From Phocoena phocoena (lineage: Eukaryota; Chordata; Mammalia; Artiodactyla; Phocoenidae): a stretch of 64,000 bases of DNA. The position numbers and the translations under genes were made by a program. The notes below the pieces were generated by a model, which searched no databases, was not told where the DNA came from, and saw only the letters and a list, made by a program, of their open reading frames with translations. The stretch is from assembly GCF_963924675.1 (NCBI RefSeq), contig NC_089228.1, positions 90,984,894 to 91,048,893 on the forward strand. Direction: 5' to 3'. Shown in pieces: positions 35,071 to 46,640 of this stretch (positions within the stretch are counted from its first letter, which is position 1; every line of letters starts with the position of its first letter).

Positions 35071-37240
35071 ACACAATATCGGTCAACACAGTTCTGGAAG
35101 TTTTAGCCACGGCAATCAGGGAAGAAAAAGGAATAAAGGGAATCCAAATCGGAAAACAAGTAAAACAGTCACTTTGCAGATGACATGATACTATATATAA
35201 AGAATCCTAAAGATGCTACCAGAAAACTACTAGAGCTAATCAATGAATTTGGTAAAGTAGCAGGATACAAAATTAATGCACAGAAATCTCTTGCATTCCT
35301 ATACACTAATGATGAAACATCTGAAAGAGAAATTAAGGAAACACTCCCATTTACCACTGCAACAAAAAGAATAAAATACCTATAGGCAAAGAATAAAAGA
35401 CCTGTATGCAGAAAACTATAAGACACTGATGAAAGAAATTAAAGACGATACAAACAGACGGAGAGAGATACCGTGTTCTTGGATTGGAAGAATCAACATT
35501 GTGAAAACAACTATAATACCGAAAGCAATCTACAGATTCAATGCAATCCCTATCAAATTACCAATGGCATTTTTTAAGGAACTAGAACAAAAAATCTTTA
35601 AATTTGTATGGAGACACAAAAGCCAAAGCAGTCTTGAGGGAAAAAAATGGAGCTGGAGGAATCAGACTCCCTGACTTCAGACTATACCACAAAGCTACAG
35701 TAATCAAGACAATATGGTACTGGCACAGAAACAGAAATATAGATCAATGGATCAGGATAGAGAGCCCAGAGATAAACCCACGCACATATGGTCACCTTAT
35801 TTTTGATAAAGGAGGCAAGAATATACAAGGGAGAGAAGACAGCCTCTTCAATAAGTGGTGCTGGGAAAACTGGACAGCTACATGTAAAAGAATGAAATTA
35901 GAACACTCCCTAACACCATACACAAAAATAAACTCAAAATGGGTTAAAGATCTAAATGTAAGACAAGACACTATAAAACTCTTAGAGGAAAACATAGGCA
36001 GAACACTCTTTAACATAAATCACAGCAAGATCTTTTTTGATCCACCTCCTAGAGCAATGGAAATAAAAACAAATACAAACAAATAGGACCTAATGAAACT
36101 TCAAAGCTTTGGCACAGCAAAGGAAACCATAAACAAGACAAAAAGACAACCCTCAGAATGGGAGAAAATATTTGCAAACGAATCAATGGACAAAGGATTA
36201 ATCTCCAAAATATATAAACAGCTCATGCAGCTCAATATTAAAGAAAGAAACAACCCAATCCAAAAATGGGCAGAAGACCTAAATAGATATTTCTCCAAAG
36301 AAGACATACAGATGGGCAAGAAGTCCATGAAAAGCTGCTCAACATCATTAATTATTAGAGAAATGCAAATCAAAACTAAAATGAGGTATCACCTCACACC
36401 AGTCAGAATGGCCATCATCAAAAAATCTACAAACAATAAACCCTGGAGAGGGTGTGGAGAAAACAGAACCCTCTTGCACTGTTGGTGGGAATGTAAATTG
36501 ATACAGCCACTATGGAGAACAGTATGGAGGTTCCTTAACAAACTAAAAATAGGACTACCATATGACCCAGCATATGGCATATGGGCATATATGGCATATA
36601 TGGGCATATACCCTGAGAAAACCATAATTCAAAAAGTCATGTATTACAGCGTTCATTACAGCACTATTTACAATAGCCAGGACATGGAAGCAACCTAAGT
36701 GTCCACATATATACAATGGAATATTACTCAGCCATAGAAAGAAACAAAATTAAGTTATTTGTAGTGAGGTGGATAGACCTAGAGTCTTTCATACAGAGTG
36801 AAGTAAGTCAGAAAGAGAAAAACAAATACCGTATGCTAACACATATACATAGAATCTAAAAAGAAAATAATGGTTCTGATGTACCTAGGGGCAGGACAGG
36901 AATAAAGATGCAGACGTAGAGAATGGACTTGAGGACACAGGGAAGGGGAAGGGGAAGCTGGGATGAAGTGAGAGAGTAGCACTGACTTATATACACTACC
37001 AAATGTAAAATAGATAGCTAGTGGGAAGCAGCCGCGTAGCACAGGGAGATCAGCTTGGTGCTTTGCGACTACCTAGAGGGGTGGGATAGGGAGGGTGGGA
37101 GGGAGATGCAAGAGGGAGGGGATATGGGGATACATGTATACATATCACTGATTCACTCTGTTATACAGAAGAAACTAAAACAACATTGTAAAGCAATTAT
37201 ACTCCATTAAAAATGTTTAAATAAATAACCACAATATTGG
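35071..37240 (+). mobile_element. 5'-truncated LINE-1 (copy A), 2.1 kb
   Basis: The element begins inside ORF2 just upstream of the reverse-transcriptase FADD motif. It continues through the ORF2 C-terminus and 3' UTR ('ctaggggcaggacaggaata', 'cagccgcgtagcacagggag') to the end 'gcaattatactccattaaaa' with a short A-rich tail. The flanking 'cacaatat(c/t)gg' at about 35072-35082 and 37230-37240 is a TSD with one mismatch. L1 supplies the enzyme that mobilises CHR SINEs, but this copy is dead on arrival. Confidence 0.93.
35095..36843 (+). pseudogene. L1 ORF2 remnant (copy A)
   Basis: This is the C-terminal part of the L1 ORF2 protein, which normally provides endonuclease, reverse transcriptase and a cysteine-rich end. 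The FADD active-site motif is readable at 35173-35184. The frame is then broken repeatedly: a shift after a small deletion near 35385, another near the A-run at 35640, a Trp-to-stop change (TAG at 36084-36086), and a two-base loss near 36636 relative to copy B. A roughly 30-base deletion near 36705 follows. The cysteine-rich motif has lost its first cysteine (proline in its place, near 36440). Open segments 35185-35385, 35429-35674, 35604-36086 and 36093-36698 are pieces of this one gene. Confidence 0.9.
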
Positions 37241-37729
37241 AATGAGGGATTCATTCCTTTCCTAGAAAAAAAAAGAAAAGTTTGTTTTTCACCTGACTTT
37301 TAAATGACTTAATAGAGAAACACACCCTCCACCACCACCAAAAAAATAAACAAACAATAAGCCTATATGCAATGTGTGAGCACAATGAGACAATGGGAAA
37401 ACTGAGAGGATACTTAGTTAACATTTTCATTCCAAAGCACTTTTTCTTGAAAATACTACTTTCCCAAACCTCAAGGGTATAAAACATTTAATACAAAGAA
37501 GAGTAAAAGTTTGACCAAAATGCATGAACAAGAATTTGAAGCCAATGTGTCATTTGTACAGCTCCAACCATGACCACTGCTTACTTAAAGCTCCTATCAA
37601 GTCCAGTTGGCTCTGCTGTGTTCTGGAAGGTTCTCTCTGACTTTCAGAAGGACAGACTGCATCAACTGGAGATTATTTCCTACATGGGGCATTTTGTCAC
37701 CTTTATTTCTTTGTACCACGGAGTCGCTC
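37241..37729. other. unannotated DNA
   Basis: No repeat was recognised. It contains an A-rich stretch at 37266-37279 and a CCACCACCA patch at 37328. Confidence 0.5.
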
Positions 37730-37969
37730 AAATTTGGTCTGCGGGGCTTCCCTGGCGGCGCAGTGGTTGAGAGTCCGCCTGCCGATGCAGGGGACGCAGG
37801 TTCGTGCCCCGGTCCGGGAAGATCCCACATGCCACAGAGCGGCTGGGCCCGTGAGCCACGGCCGCTGGGCCTGCGCGTCCGGAGCCTGTGCTCCGCAAGG
37901 GGAGAGGCCACAACAGTGAGAGGCCTGCGTACCGCAAAAAAAAAAAAAACAAAAAAAAATTGATCTGCG
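37730..37969 (+). mobile_element. CHR SINE, short form
   Basis: Head 'gggcttccctggcggcgcag', B-box 'aggttcgtgcc', a CpG-rich body, and an A-tail with one C. The flanks 'aaatttggtctgcg' and 'aaattgatctgcg' give an imperfect TSD. High CpG retention suggests a relatively young copy. Confidence 0.96.
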
Positions 37970-38904
37970 TGTACATTCCCGTACTGCTGCCTTTGATTTT
38001 GTATCTGTGTGGTCAGCATTCACATTCATTTATAAAGCTCATAGCTTTGATCATCCACTATGTGCCAGGTACTCAATCTATTTATTATTTCTCTATTATT
38101 CTTCAACCCCAAATTCTGCAGATATTTTTATTGACGTAATCTGCAACTTAATTTTCAGATGATCCAAGATGACACATTTTGATCAAAGAAACACTTGATA
38201 GAGGAATGGCTGGAGAATGAGAAGGAGAGGCAGGTATACTAAGATATGAGAAGAACGGCTATGCCACCCTTTTATACACAAGGATAGTATTACCTTTTTA
38301 ACAGAATTGCTGAAAAGCACTGAATTTTGTCCCCTGGATTTTAGCTTTAAACACACAATTATTTCTAGTGAGCATCAGTTAAGGTACTCATCTAATTATG
38401 ATTTTCTATTCAAGTAATCATTATATTGCCAAGGATAATACTGGGCTAGCCTGAATTATCTGCCGTCAAGAGAGGAAACAAAGCACTACCTTTCTTGCAT
38501 CTACACGGAACGCAGTAAAACAGAGATCTAGCACTGAGCTGCTTGCTTGACTGATTAATGTAGGAACCACATAAAGAAACGTAAGATGGTTCTCTGCCCA
38601 GATAAAATAAACTGATGACTCCCTACCTTTCTCCTTTACAATCTCAGAGCTAATACTCACCCTAGCCAAGTGTGTTAGTAAATACATAATTAATGTGTTA
38701 ACTATCCTTATAGTCCTGTTCTCATAAAAAGAGAAAACTGACCCAGAAAACTGAACAATCCCAGTTTTTTAGTATTTATTTCCAAAAGACAAAATCAAGA
38801 ATTAGATATAATCAAGGAAAAATGGATAGGTTTCATACGGGCCAAAAAAGTGTAGAGCTATAAATGGCCAGTGATTTTTAAATATGTTATTAGTAACTGT
38901 TAAC
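37970..38904. other. unannotated DNA with a MIR scrap
   Basis: About 38040-38110 carries antisense MIR 3'-end-like 'catccactatgtgccaggta'. The rest was not recognised. Confidence 0.45.
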
Positions 38905-39130
38905 AAAAGTTACTGAATGCCTACCATACATGGTATTGGGGAAAAAACATATTTACCTAGTTGTTCAGCAAATGTATATTGACAGTCAATTATATTCCAG
39001 ACTCTGCTGTGCTAGAGGCTGGGGAGATGGGAGACTATCTTTAATTCTGAAAGGATTTCAAGCTGATTGGAGATGGAATACAGACCCCATCCCAATTAAC
39101 AGAGGAGAGAGACAGACAATAAAAGCTTCG
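38905..39130 (-). repeat. L2 3' end, antisense
   Basis: 'gttcagcaaatgtatattga', 'tgctgtgctagaggctgggg' and 'agagacagacaataaaagc' follow the antisense L2 3' end. Confidence 0.6.
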
Positions 39131-40407
39131 GGATTTCTGAGGAAGTATTCCAAGGCCCACAGGCTGAGAACAATTTCGTGTGCAAAATGAGACTAGACCT
39201 CAATGGGTGGGCGAAAAAGACCTTGCTCTACTCCGACTCCCTCCATCTGCTCTCTACTTCCCCACAAAAATGAAATATGCTCTTCCTTGAATTTTGTTTT
39301 CACCATGTGATGGATTTCAAGGTTCTTCTCCAATTGTCCCCACACTCTGTGGCAGGGAGACCTGAGCCATGCTGAAGGAAAAAACAAATGAGAAACTGAC
39401 CAGTGAGTCAAAAATGGAAGAGAAAGGCTTTTGAGGACTACCATCTGCTCACCCACCCAAACCCAAGAATTTTTGGATGAAAATGAAGAAGAAATGAGTA
39501 AACAAGCAAACCTAAATGGTTTATAAAGCTACATCTTGAGGGCAAGAATAGGCACCTATGCAATTTGGGATTGCAACAAAAGTCAAAATACAAATTGCAA
39601 AACAATTTAAAAATACAAATTGCAAAACATCAGGATAAAGATTGAAACCCCGGTGCAAATTTTCCAACCACAGCAAAGAAAAAAATAATAAAAGAATTAT
39701 GAAAGAGACAAAAGAATTTAAGACATAGGTAAAGTAAATGTTAAATGGTAGAGGAAATGGAAAATTTAAGAGGAAGCACAGTGAAATCTGTGGGACGATC
39801 TAAACACCGACTCATATCCCTCCCAACTTTTCTGAGAAAATCTTAAGAAAAATAATCAACATTCATCAACTCAGAGCCTAGGAAAGCAATGCTTGTGGCC
39901 CACCAACAGGCCAAAAAGCAAGAACATTTCAGATTTAAAGGGCCCAAATCCACCATGAAGACTTTGAATGAAAAGCAGAATTCAAATCAAAAAGAGAAGT
40001 AAGCAGCAAAACTGGGCCATCACTGTCAACTCAACTATATATTTTCACGTGTTAAAAATAGCAAGGGGAAGGATATAATCTCAAAAACTTTTTTTTTAAT
40101 GGAAGTAAATGCCAACTGAATTCAAAATAACAAATTCCAACAAAAAAAGGAAAACACAATCTGCTGATTCAAATATAATTCATTAGTAAAAATAAGATTG
40201 TTGAGGAGTAGAGTACTCTGGAAACCCCTTAGCAAAAGTGAAGACTAAACAGATAGCAGGCCATTGGAGGGTAATGATTTTCTGATAGTGGTAAAGAGAA
40301 TTACAGGTACTTGAGGGGGCATACAGAGAGTAGAGGGATCTGTAATATATCCTCAGCCTTAGAACTATGATTGTTATGGGGGGATAGTTTTTTCAGGTTG
40401 ATTCATA
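39131..40407. other. unannotated DNA with a 25-bp tandem duplication
   Basis: No family was recognised. 'aaaatacaaattgcaaaaca' occurs at 39585-39604 and again at 39610-39629. The rest is A-rich on the plus strand. Confidence 0.5.
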
Positions 40408-40424
40408 TTCTCTCTCCCTCTCTA

Positions 40425-40463
<39 letters not shown>

Positions 40464-40483
40464 AACACACACACACACACACA
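40408..40483 (+). repeat. compound (CT)n-(CA)n microsatellite
   Basis: An imperfect CT/CCT lead-in, then pure CT (about 40428-40460), then CA repeats to 40483. Confidence 0.95.
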
Positions 40484-41529
40484 TAAACCCTGATACTCAA
40501 TCTTCCCTCTTTTTCTTCTTCAACAAATTCACTTGTCTTGCCCATTACCACTTCTATACCAAATGTTTCCTGATAATGACATTGTATTTTAGCTAACCCT
40601 AATGTTCCTTGCAAAATTATTTGATTAGTTCCTTAACAAACAGCTAGGTCCAGAGGGTATGACACAGGGGACAGATAAGTTCTGTGAGAGAAGGAGAAAA
40701 AGAGGAAAATGTGAAGTATTTTCAACACCTACGGTATAGTCCCTGCTTTTCTTAGTCCTGTTCAGTAGAATTCATAGAGGTGTGACTGCCCCAGGCTTGA
40801 CCTTGTTTGGGTCCTGAGCCAGTTCTGACAAGTAGAGGAGGCATATTAGGTGGGGGATCCCTCCTGTAGGGTTACCACTAGAATCGGTTAATCTGCTGTA
40901 GAGGATAAACCTAAACAGGCTTCTGATCCAAAAGCAATAGCAAGGATTTGAAAACAGTGATGTCTGTCTCTCTGAAACACTGTATTCCCACTTGTTCTGA
41001 GTCTAAGAACAGCAATACAGAAAACCTTCCCAGACACAATGGACCCTTGCTGCCACAGTGGCTCAAAGTCTTTCCACATTAGGCTTTGAATCCATGGCTC
41101 TCTACCTTCCCCCGTGGATTTTCATATATCCCTTCCTACTCCATGCTCCTACCCCTCTCCTTGAATGCTTCAGTACTGCATAACCCTCTCTCAAATGCAC
41201 ATGCCCAGTTAGGTATTTTCCTTTGCCTAACTGCCCCTCTCTCATCTACTTTATGAAGCTCAAATCCCTTGCCCAACACTCTACAATCCTCAATGAAAAG
41301 AGAGGAAAGAATTCAAATACTCACAAGAATAGAAATACATTAGCTGAAATTCACACAGTCTCAGATCAGGTCATCCTCTGAGACCTGGCTGTGGGGAAAG
41401 GAAAGTAAGTCGATGAAAGTCCTGTGTGCTTAAAGAGTGGGATGGATAATTTGCACATTGCCTACCACAGAATCACAGTCACTCCTGCACTTGATCGCAG
41501 ACATCACCAAGGCAACTCGACAAAAAGGC
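40484..41529. other. unannotated DNA
   Basis: No confident repeat or exon. The pyrimidine-rich part near 41095-41285 faintly resembles L2. Confidence 0.5.
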
Positions 41530-41660
41530 ACAAGACCTGGACTGGCTTGCTTTCTCATCTCAGCTCTGAACTACTATGCAACTTCACATCCATGAACCTC
41601 CATTTCCCAATCTGTGAAATGAGAGCTTAGAAAAGATGATCTCTACCGTCTTTTACATTA
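41530..41660 (+). repeat. MIR-family fragment
   Basis: 'tttctcatctcagctctgaa', 'ctccatttcccaatctgtga' and 'agaaaagatgatctctaccg' match a MIR-type (MIR3-like) element. L1 copy B is inserted just after it. Confidence 0.6.
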
Positions 41661-41664
41661 TTTA

Positions 41665-43080
41665 AAAAACCTGCAATTCTAAAAGATGAAGATAGAACAC
41701 TTCCTAACACCATACACAAAAATAAACTCAAAATGGATTAAAGACCTAAATGTAAGCCCAGACACTATCAAACTCTTAGAGGAAAACATAGGCAGAATAC
41801 TCTCTGACATAAATCACAGCAAGATCCTTTTTGACCCACCTCCGCGAGAAATGGAAATAAAAACAAAAATAAACAAATGGGACCTAATGAAACTTAAAAG
41901 TTTTTGCACAACAAAGGAAACCATAAACAAGGTGAAAAGACAACCCTCAGAATGGGAGAAAATATTTGCAAATGAAGCAACTGACAAAGGATTAATCTCC
42001 AAAATTTACAAGCAGCTCATGCAGCTCAATATCAAAGAAACAAACAACCCAATCCAAAAATGGGCAGAAGACCTAAATAAAGATTTCTCCAAAGAAGACA
42101 TACAGATGGCCAAGAAGCACATGAAAGGATGCTCAACATCACTAATCATTAGAGAAATGCAAATCAAAACTACAACGAGGTATCACCTCACACGGGTCAG
42201 AATGGCCATCATCAAAAAATCTACAAGCAATAAATGCTGGAGAGGGTGTGGAGAAAAGGGAACCCTCTTGCACTGTTGGTCGGAATGTAAATTGATAGAG
42301 CCACTATGGAGAACAGTATGAAGGTTCCTTAAAAACCTAAAAAAAGAACTACCATATGACCCAGCAATCCCACTACTGGGCATATACCCTGAGAAAAACA
42401 TAATTCAAAAAGAGTCATGTACCACCATGTTCACTGCAGCACTATTTCCAATAGCCAGGACATGGAAGCAACCTAAGTGTCCATCGACAGATGAATGGAT
42501 AAAGAAGATGTGGCACATATATGCAATGGAATATTACTCAGCCATAAAAAGAAACAAAATTAAGTTATTTGTAGTGAGGTGGATGGACCTAGAGTCTGTC
42601 GTACAGAGTGAAGTAAGTCAGAAAGAGAAAACAAATACCGTATGCTAACACATATATATGGAATCTAAATAAATGGTTCTGATGAACCTAGGGGCAGGAC
42701 AGGAATAAAGATGCAGACATATAGAATGGACTTGAGGACATAGGAAGGAGGAAGGGTAAGCTGGGACGAAGTGAGAGAGTAACACTGACATATATACACT
42801 CCCAAATGTAAATAGATGGCTAGTGGGAAGCAGCCGCGTATCACAGGGAGATCAGCTCTGTGCTTTGTCACCACCTAGAGGGGTGGGATAAGGAGGGTGG
42901 GAGGGAGACGCAAGAGGGAGAGGATATGGGGATATATGTATGCATATAGCTGATTCACTTTGTTATACAGCAGAAACTGACACAACATTGTAAAGCAATT
43001 ATACTCCAATAAAGATATTAAATAAATCACTTAATTAATGACTTAAATAAAATTTTAACATAACAAAAACCTACAATTCT
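41665..43080 (+). mobile_element. 5'-truncated LINE-1 (copy B) with TSD, 1.3-1.4 kb
   Basis: The element begins about 41681 within ORF2 and runs through the same 3' UTR as copy A to 'tatactccaataaagatatt' and a short AAAT tail (about 43026). The TSD 'aaaaacctgcaattct' (41665-41680) recurs as 'aaaaacctacaattct' (43065-43080). Roughly 38 bases lie between the L1 tail and the right TSD. Confidence 0.93.
41686..42668 (+). pseudogene. L1 ORF2 C-terminus (copy B), nearly intact
   Basis: One frame runs from 41686 to 42648, broken only by TGA at 42319-42321 where copy A keeps Trp. The cysteine-rich motif (C-x3-C-x7-H-x4-C) is complete near 42237-42288. The frame resumes at once after the stop. Near 42630 one A is missing from an A-run relative to copy A, so the frame ends early at 42648 instead of at the usual TAA at about 42668. 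With no endonuclease or RT domain, it cannot function. Confidence 0.92.
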
Positions 43081-45375
43081 GCTGACTGTTTAGAGGAAGA
43101 GACAATAAATTTGCCTAGAGCCTTTGAGGTCACTGTGAAGGAGGAATGCACCATTTAGTACATGAAGATAGCAATTTATCTTATTTTATTATTTATAAAT
43201 TTATTTTTATTTATTAAAAATGCCCTATTAACATTTCCTGGAAGACCTAAGAGTGCTCTTCAAGTATGTGGGAGGCTCTCACATGGGTGCTGTCTTCCTC
43301 AAATAGAACTGTTTTATATATAAGCCCATAAGGCAGGACTGAAACTGATGGGTAGAAGACAGACTTAAGTTTAATATAGAATAAATGTTTTATTCATTTC
43401 GGGATGGTCCAGATACAGAATCAACTAAAAGAATTCCACAAACACATCACTTTATCCCAAGGAGATCTCTGAGAATGGAGAATGGAGTCAAACACTCTGC
43501 ACGTATTATTTGATGATTGCTCTTACACTGACTTTCTTGGATAAAGGATCCTTCCCAATGCTTCTTACTGCTGCCTGCCTCAGCCAACATCCTGTCCAAC
43601 AGAAGGGCTTTTTAGCTCTCAGATCAAAGCCTCCCTGTGTGCAAAGTGCCCATTGTTCATTAGTGAAATGTGACTTGCACCTGCTCCACTGAGGTGTACT
43701 GCTTTCACTGCATCCCTCTCGGTTTCAGCAGGCTGTAGCAAGATCACAGGGCCAGTCACTTTGGTGACGAAGGAAGCCACGCTCTGCCAGTCAAAAGCTG
43801 GACCAGCTGTGCTGGTCCTGTGTGAACCAGGTGCCTCCTGCTTCCCCAGGAACCTGCTGCCAAGCCTTGGCAGCTGGGTGGACCAGCAGCTGCTCCTCTA
43901 GCTTCAGTCTTGCTCTCTCTCTCTCCTCCTCAGTCTGAGAATCCAAGTGCAGTCCTCGGGGAGGCCCATCACAAAGAGGAGGAAAGAGAACTTTGAAAGA
44001 GGGAGATACAAGGGCGATGATTACAGCCGGTTGACTGAAGGCATGAAAAGCAGGAAACACAGTCAATGTGAGAACTATGACAAACTTCAACCAGTCTAAG
44101 CGTCTCATATTCTGAACAGCGTCATCCTTAAGATGGGAGAAATACACAACAGAGAGGCAGAGATCACAGTGAGAAAATAAACCGTTTATTAATAATATCA
44201 TTGACATTGCTATTCAGCATAGCTTTTAAATCCATGCCAGTATTGACCCCCGATAAAACAACTGATCATGATAAAAAACTAAGAGCCTCGATTTAGATTA
44301 TCCAGCAGTGCCCTCTGCCCTGCAAGGATACTCATTTTCAGGATGCTTCATGAAATAATATGGACAACAGCAGCAGGGAATAAGATTTCCATTGGTTCCT
44401 GTGAGCTTGCCTTGGTTATAGGTTCACTCAGTGTCATGACTCAGAAAACACTATTAAGCTATAACTAAACTGTATGGATTTGAGTTGTGAATTGCACGTT
44501 GTCTGTCCTTTTCTAGAAAGTATTTAAGCACCACTAAACCACTCAGCCAAGGGAGTGACTTCCTCCCCTAAAATGCTCTTCCCTGCACACTGCCCTTGGA
44601 GATGTGGCAAAGGGCTCCTTCCTAAGCAGTACATCCCAGTCCGGGGCAGGGAAGCGGGGGGGTGGAGGAGAGTGTAAATGACACTGTCGTGCACTGACTC
44701 ATCCTTTCACTGACTTCATTCACTTCTGTGTTTGCAGCCAGTTGGACAGCTGTGTTGGCCATGTGAAGTCAGAGAAATTTTTTGTTCCAAAGACAGGAAG
44801 ATGGGGGGGGAGAAAAACAGATAAAACAGTGGATGCGTGTGTGTGGAGCCATAATTGCTGCATGACTTCAGCTTCTCTGACCAGCTAACAGTCACCGCAT
44901 TAGTCACCAGTCCTCAAAGGATAAGACAGGGCTGGCTGGACCCAACATGAAGTGAGACGGGCCTGGCAACTGCGGCTCAGGTCCAGGAAAATTTTCTCCC
45001 TGTGTCGCAGGGAGGTGAGGGGCAAATGCTTACAACTAAAGGATAAGATGATTAGCTGAAAACTGAGGGGAATCAAGCTGTTACAATAATAAGTGAGATA
45101 AGAACCTGGCCCTCAAAGTGTCCACAACCTAGGGGGAGAGGCATCTGTGATCAGCCAGAAGTGTAAGCAACACTCTGGGATCACAAAGCAGGAAGTAACA
45201 AAGAATTGCTAGACGCTCGCAAAGCAATGCAGGCAGGACCAGCATCCTTTTACACGTCAGTTGGACCCTCAGCTCCACCTGTACACTCTTCCTGTCACTG
45301 ATAACACTTACTCTCATTTCCCACAAAGACTATTCCAAAATTCCAACGTTCACTTCAAGCCTCAACCTTCCAATA
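43081..45375. other. unannotated DNA
   Basis: About 2.3 kb with no recognised repeat except an AT-rich patch (about 43175-43220), a CT-rich patch (43911-43930) and short G-runs (44654-44660, 44804-44811). A 138-codon minus frame (43791-44207) is discussed as a finding. Confidence 0.5.
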
Positions 45376-45583
45376 CAAGGGTCAACAAACTATGGCTCGC
45401 AGACCAAATTTAGCCCACTACCTCTTTTGTAAATAAAGTTTTGTTGAAACACAGAATTCATTTAAGGTAATGTCTATGGCTACTTTCCCACTAGAATAGC
45501 AGGGTTGAGTAGCTGTGGCAAAGACCACAAAATCTAAACTATTGATTATCTGTCCTTTCAGAAAAAGAGTTTGCTGACCTCTG
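45376..45583 (-). mobile_element. hAT-type nonautonomous DNA transposon
   Basis: The ends are imperfect terminal inverted repeats: left 'caagggtcaacaaac' and right 'gtttgctgacctctg'. The interior 'gtaaataaagttttgttgaa' and 'ctatggctactttcccacta' resembles a widespread mammalian MER-type hAT element in antisense. No matching 8-bp target duplication survives, as expected for an old copy. Confidence 0.7.
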
Positions 45584-45799
45584 CTCTGATGCATAGCAGA
45601 AAACAATGTCTCTTACTCCATCAGGAAGATGTGAAGGTGAATCCTCTCAACTTTTGACCCAACACCTATAGCTGTTCCTACTCCCATCTGGGCCTGTCCA
45701 GACTCAGTGGACAAAGGTGCCTCCTCGGCTATTCAAGACAAATCTGTTCACATTGGCCCTTGATGCCATCCTCCCTCTTTCCTCCAGGTGTTTGCTTTC

Positions 45800-46640
45800 A
45801 TGTCTTTAATCTAAAATCGGAGGGTTGGTCTTCAGCCCACTTTTCACTCTATTGTCTCTCAGGGTGAGAGTCTGCCTTCTTTGATGGGATTTCCAAATTA
45901 TCTCTATGCTCTCCCTTCCTGCAGATTTTGACTTGTAGTTCCAATGGATCACTAACCTCTGCACCCAGATATGTGAGAACCACAAAAACATCATGTCCCA
46001 AACTAAATCAACATCTTTGAAAGCTTCTCCTCCCTCACCCTCCCTATCACTACTGCTGACTCCACCATCCACCTAGGAATCTGCAAGCCAACTCTGACCG
46101 CCCCCCTTTCCCTCCACCACACATACAATAAGACAAAGAGGCTATTGAATCTACCTTCTAAATCTGCCCACCTTAAGGAAAAACCCAGTGCTCACTGCCC
46201 TACTGACTGCCCTCGTCAGCCTCCTCTTCTCTCACCTGAACAACTACAGGAGCCCCTTAATCAGGGATCCTGTTGCCTCCTATCTCATGCTCCACCAGTC
46301 CAACCCTCACACTGCTGCTTGAAGGCTCCCATCCATGCAAATCTCACCATATATCATCCCTGTTTAGAATCCTTTACTGATTCTGTATGGCCTATGAGTT
46401 ATAGATCCCTTAGCCAAGAATTCTCCATGATATGATCTATAGCTCTCTTTCCAGCCTTACCTCCTATATGTTTGCCCTGCCCTAGGCCTGTAACACAACC
46501 TGATGCCACCATGGTCCTCTTTTGAACCCACCAGTTCATGAAGGCAAACAATAAACACCCACTAGGTTTTAGAACTCTCACTCTGGGCCTCAGCCCCCTT
46601 AATTGATCCATACCTGACTTTGCTCCAATGCCATCTTCTC
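45800..46640 (+). repeat. LINE L2, decayed
   Basis: 'ctgactccaccatccaccta', 'gaatctaccttctaaatctg', 'ctcacctgaacaactacagg', 'gcaaatctcaccatatatca' and 'gaatcctttactgattctgt' follow L2 order in sense. Similarity fades toward both ends. No open frame remains. Confidence 0.65.

Noticed and set aside
36093..36698. 201-codon open frame as a possible host gene
   Set aside because: It is a fragment of L1 ORF2, bounded by frame breaks and lying within a TSD-flanked L1.
37597..38019. 140-codon minus frame rich in Arg, Pro and Ala
   Set aside because: Most of it is the antisense reading of a short CHR SINE. Similar pseudo-proteins appear at every CHR copy in the window (for example 22587, 29271, 49748, 53029).
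41686..42321. 211-codon open frame as a possible host gene
   Set aside because: It is the L1 ORF2 C-terminus; the same protein segments are in copy A and the old L1.
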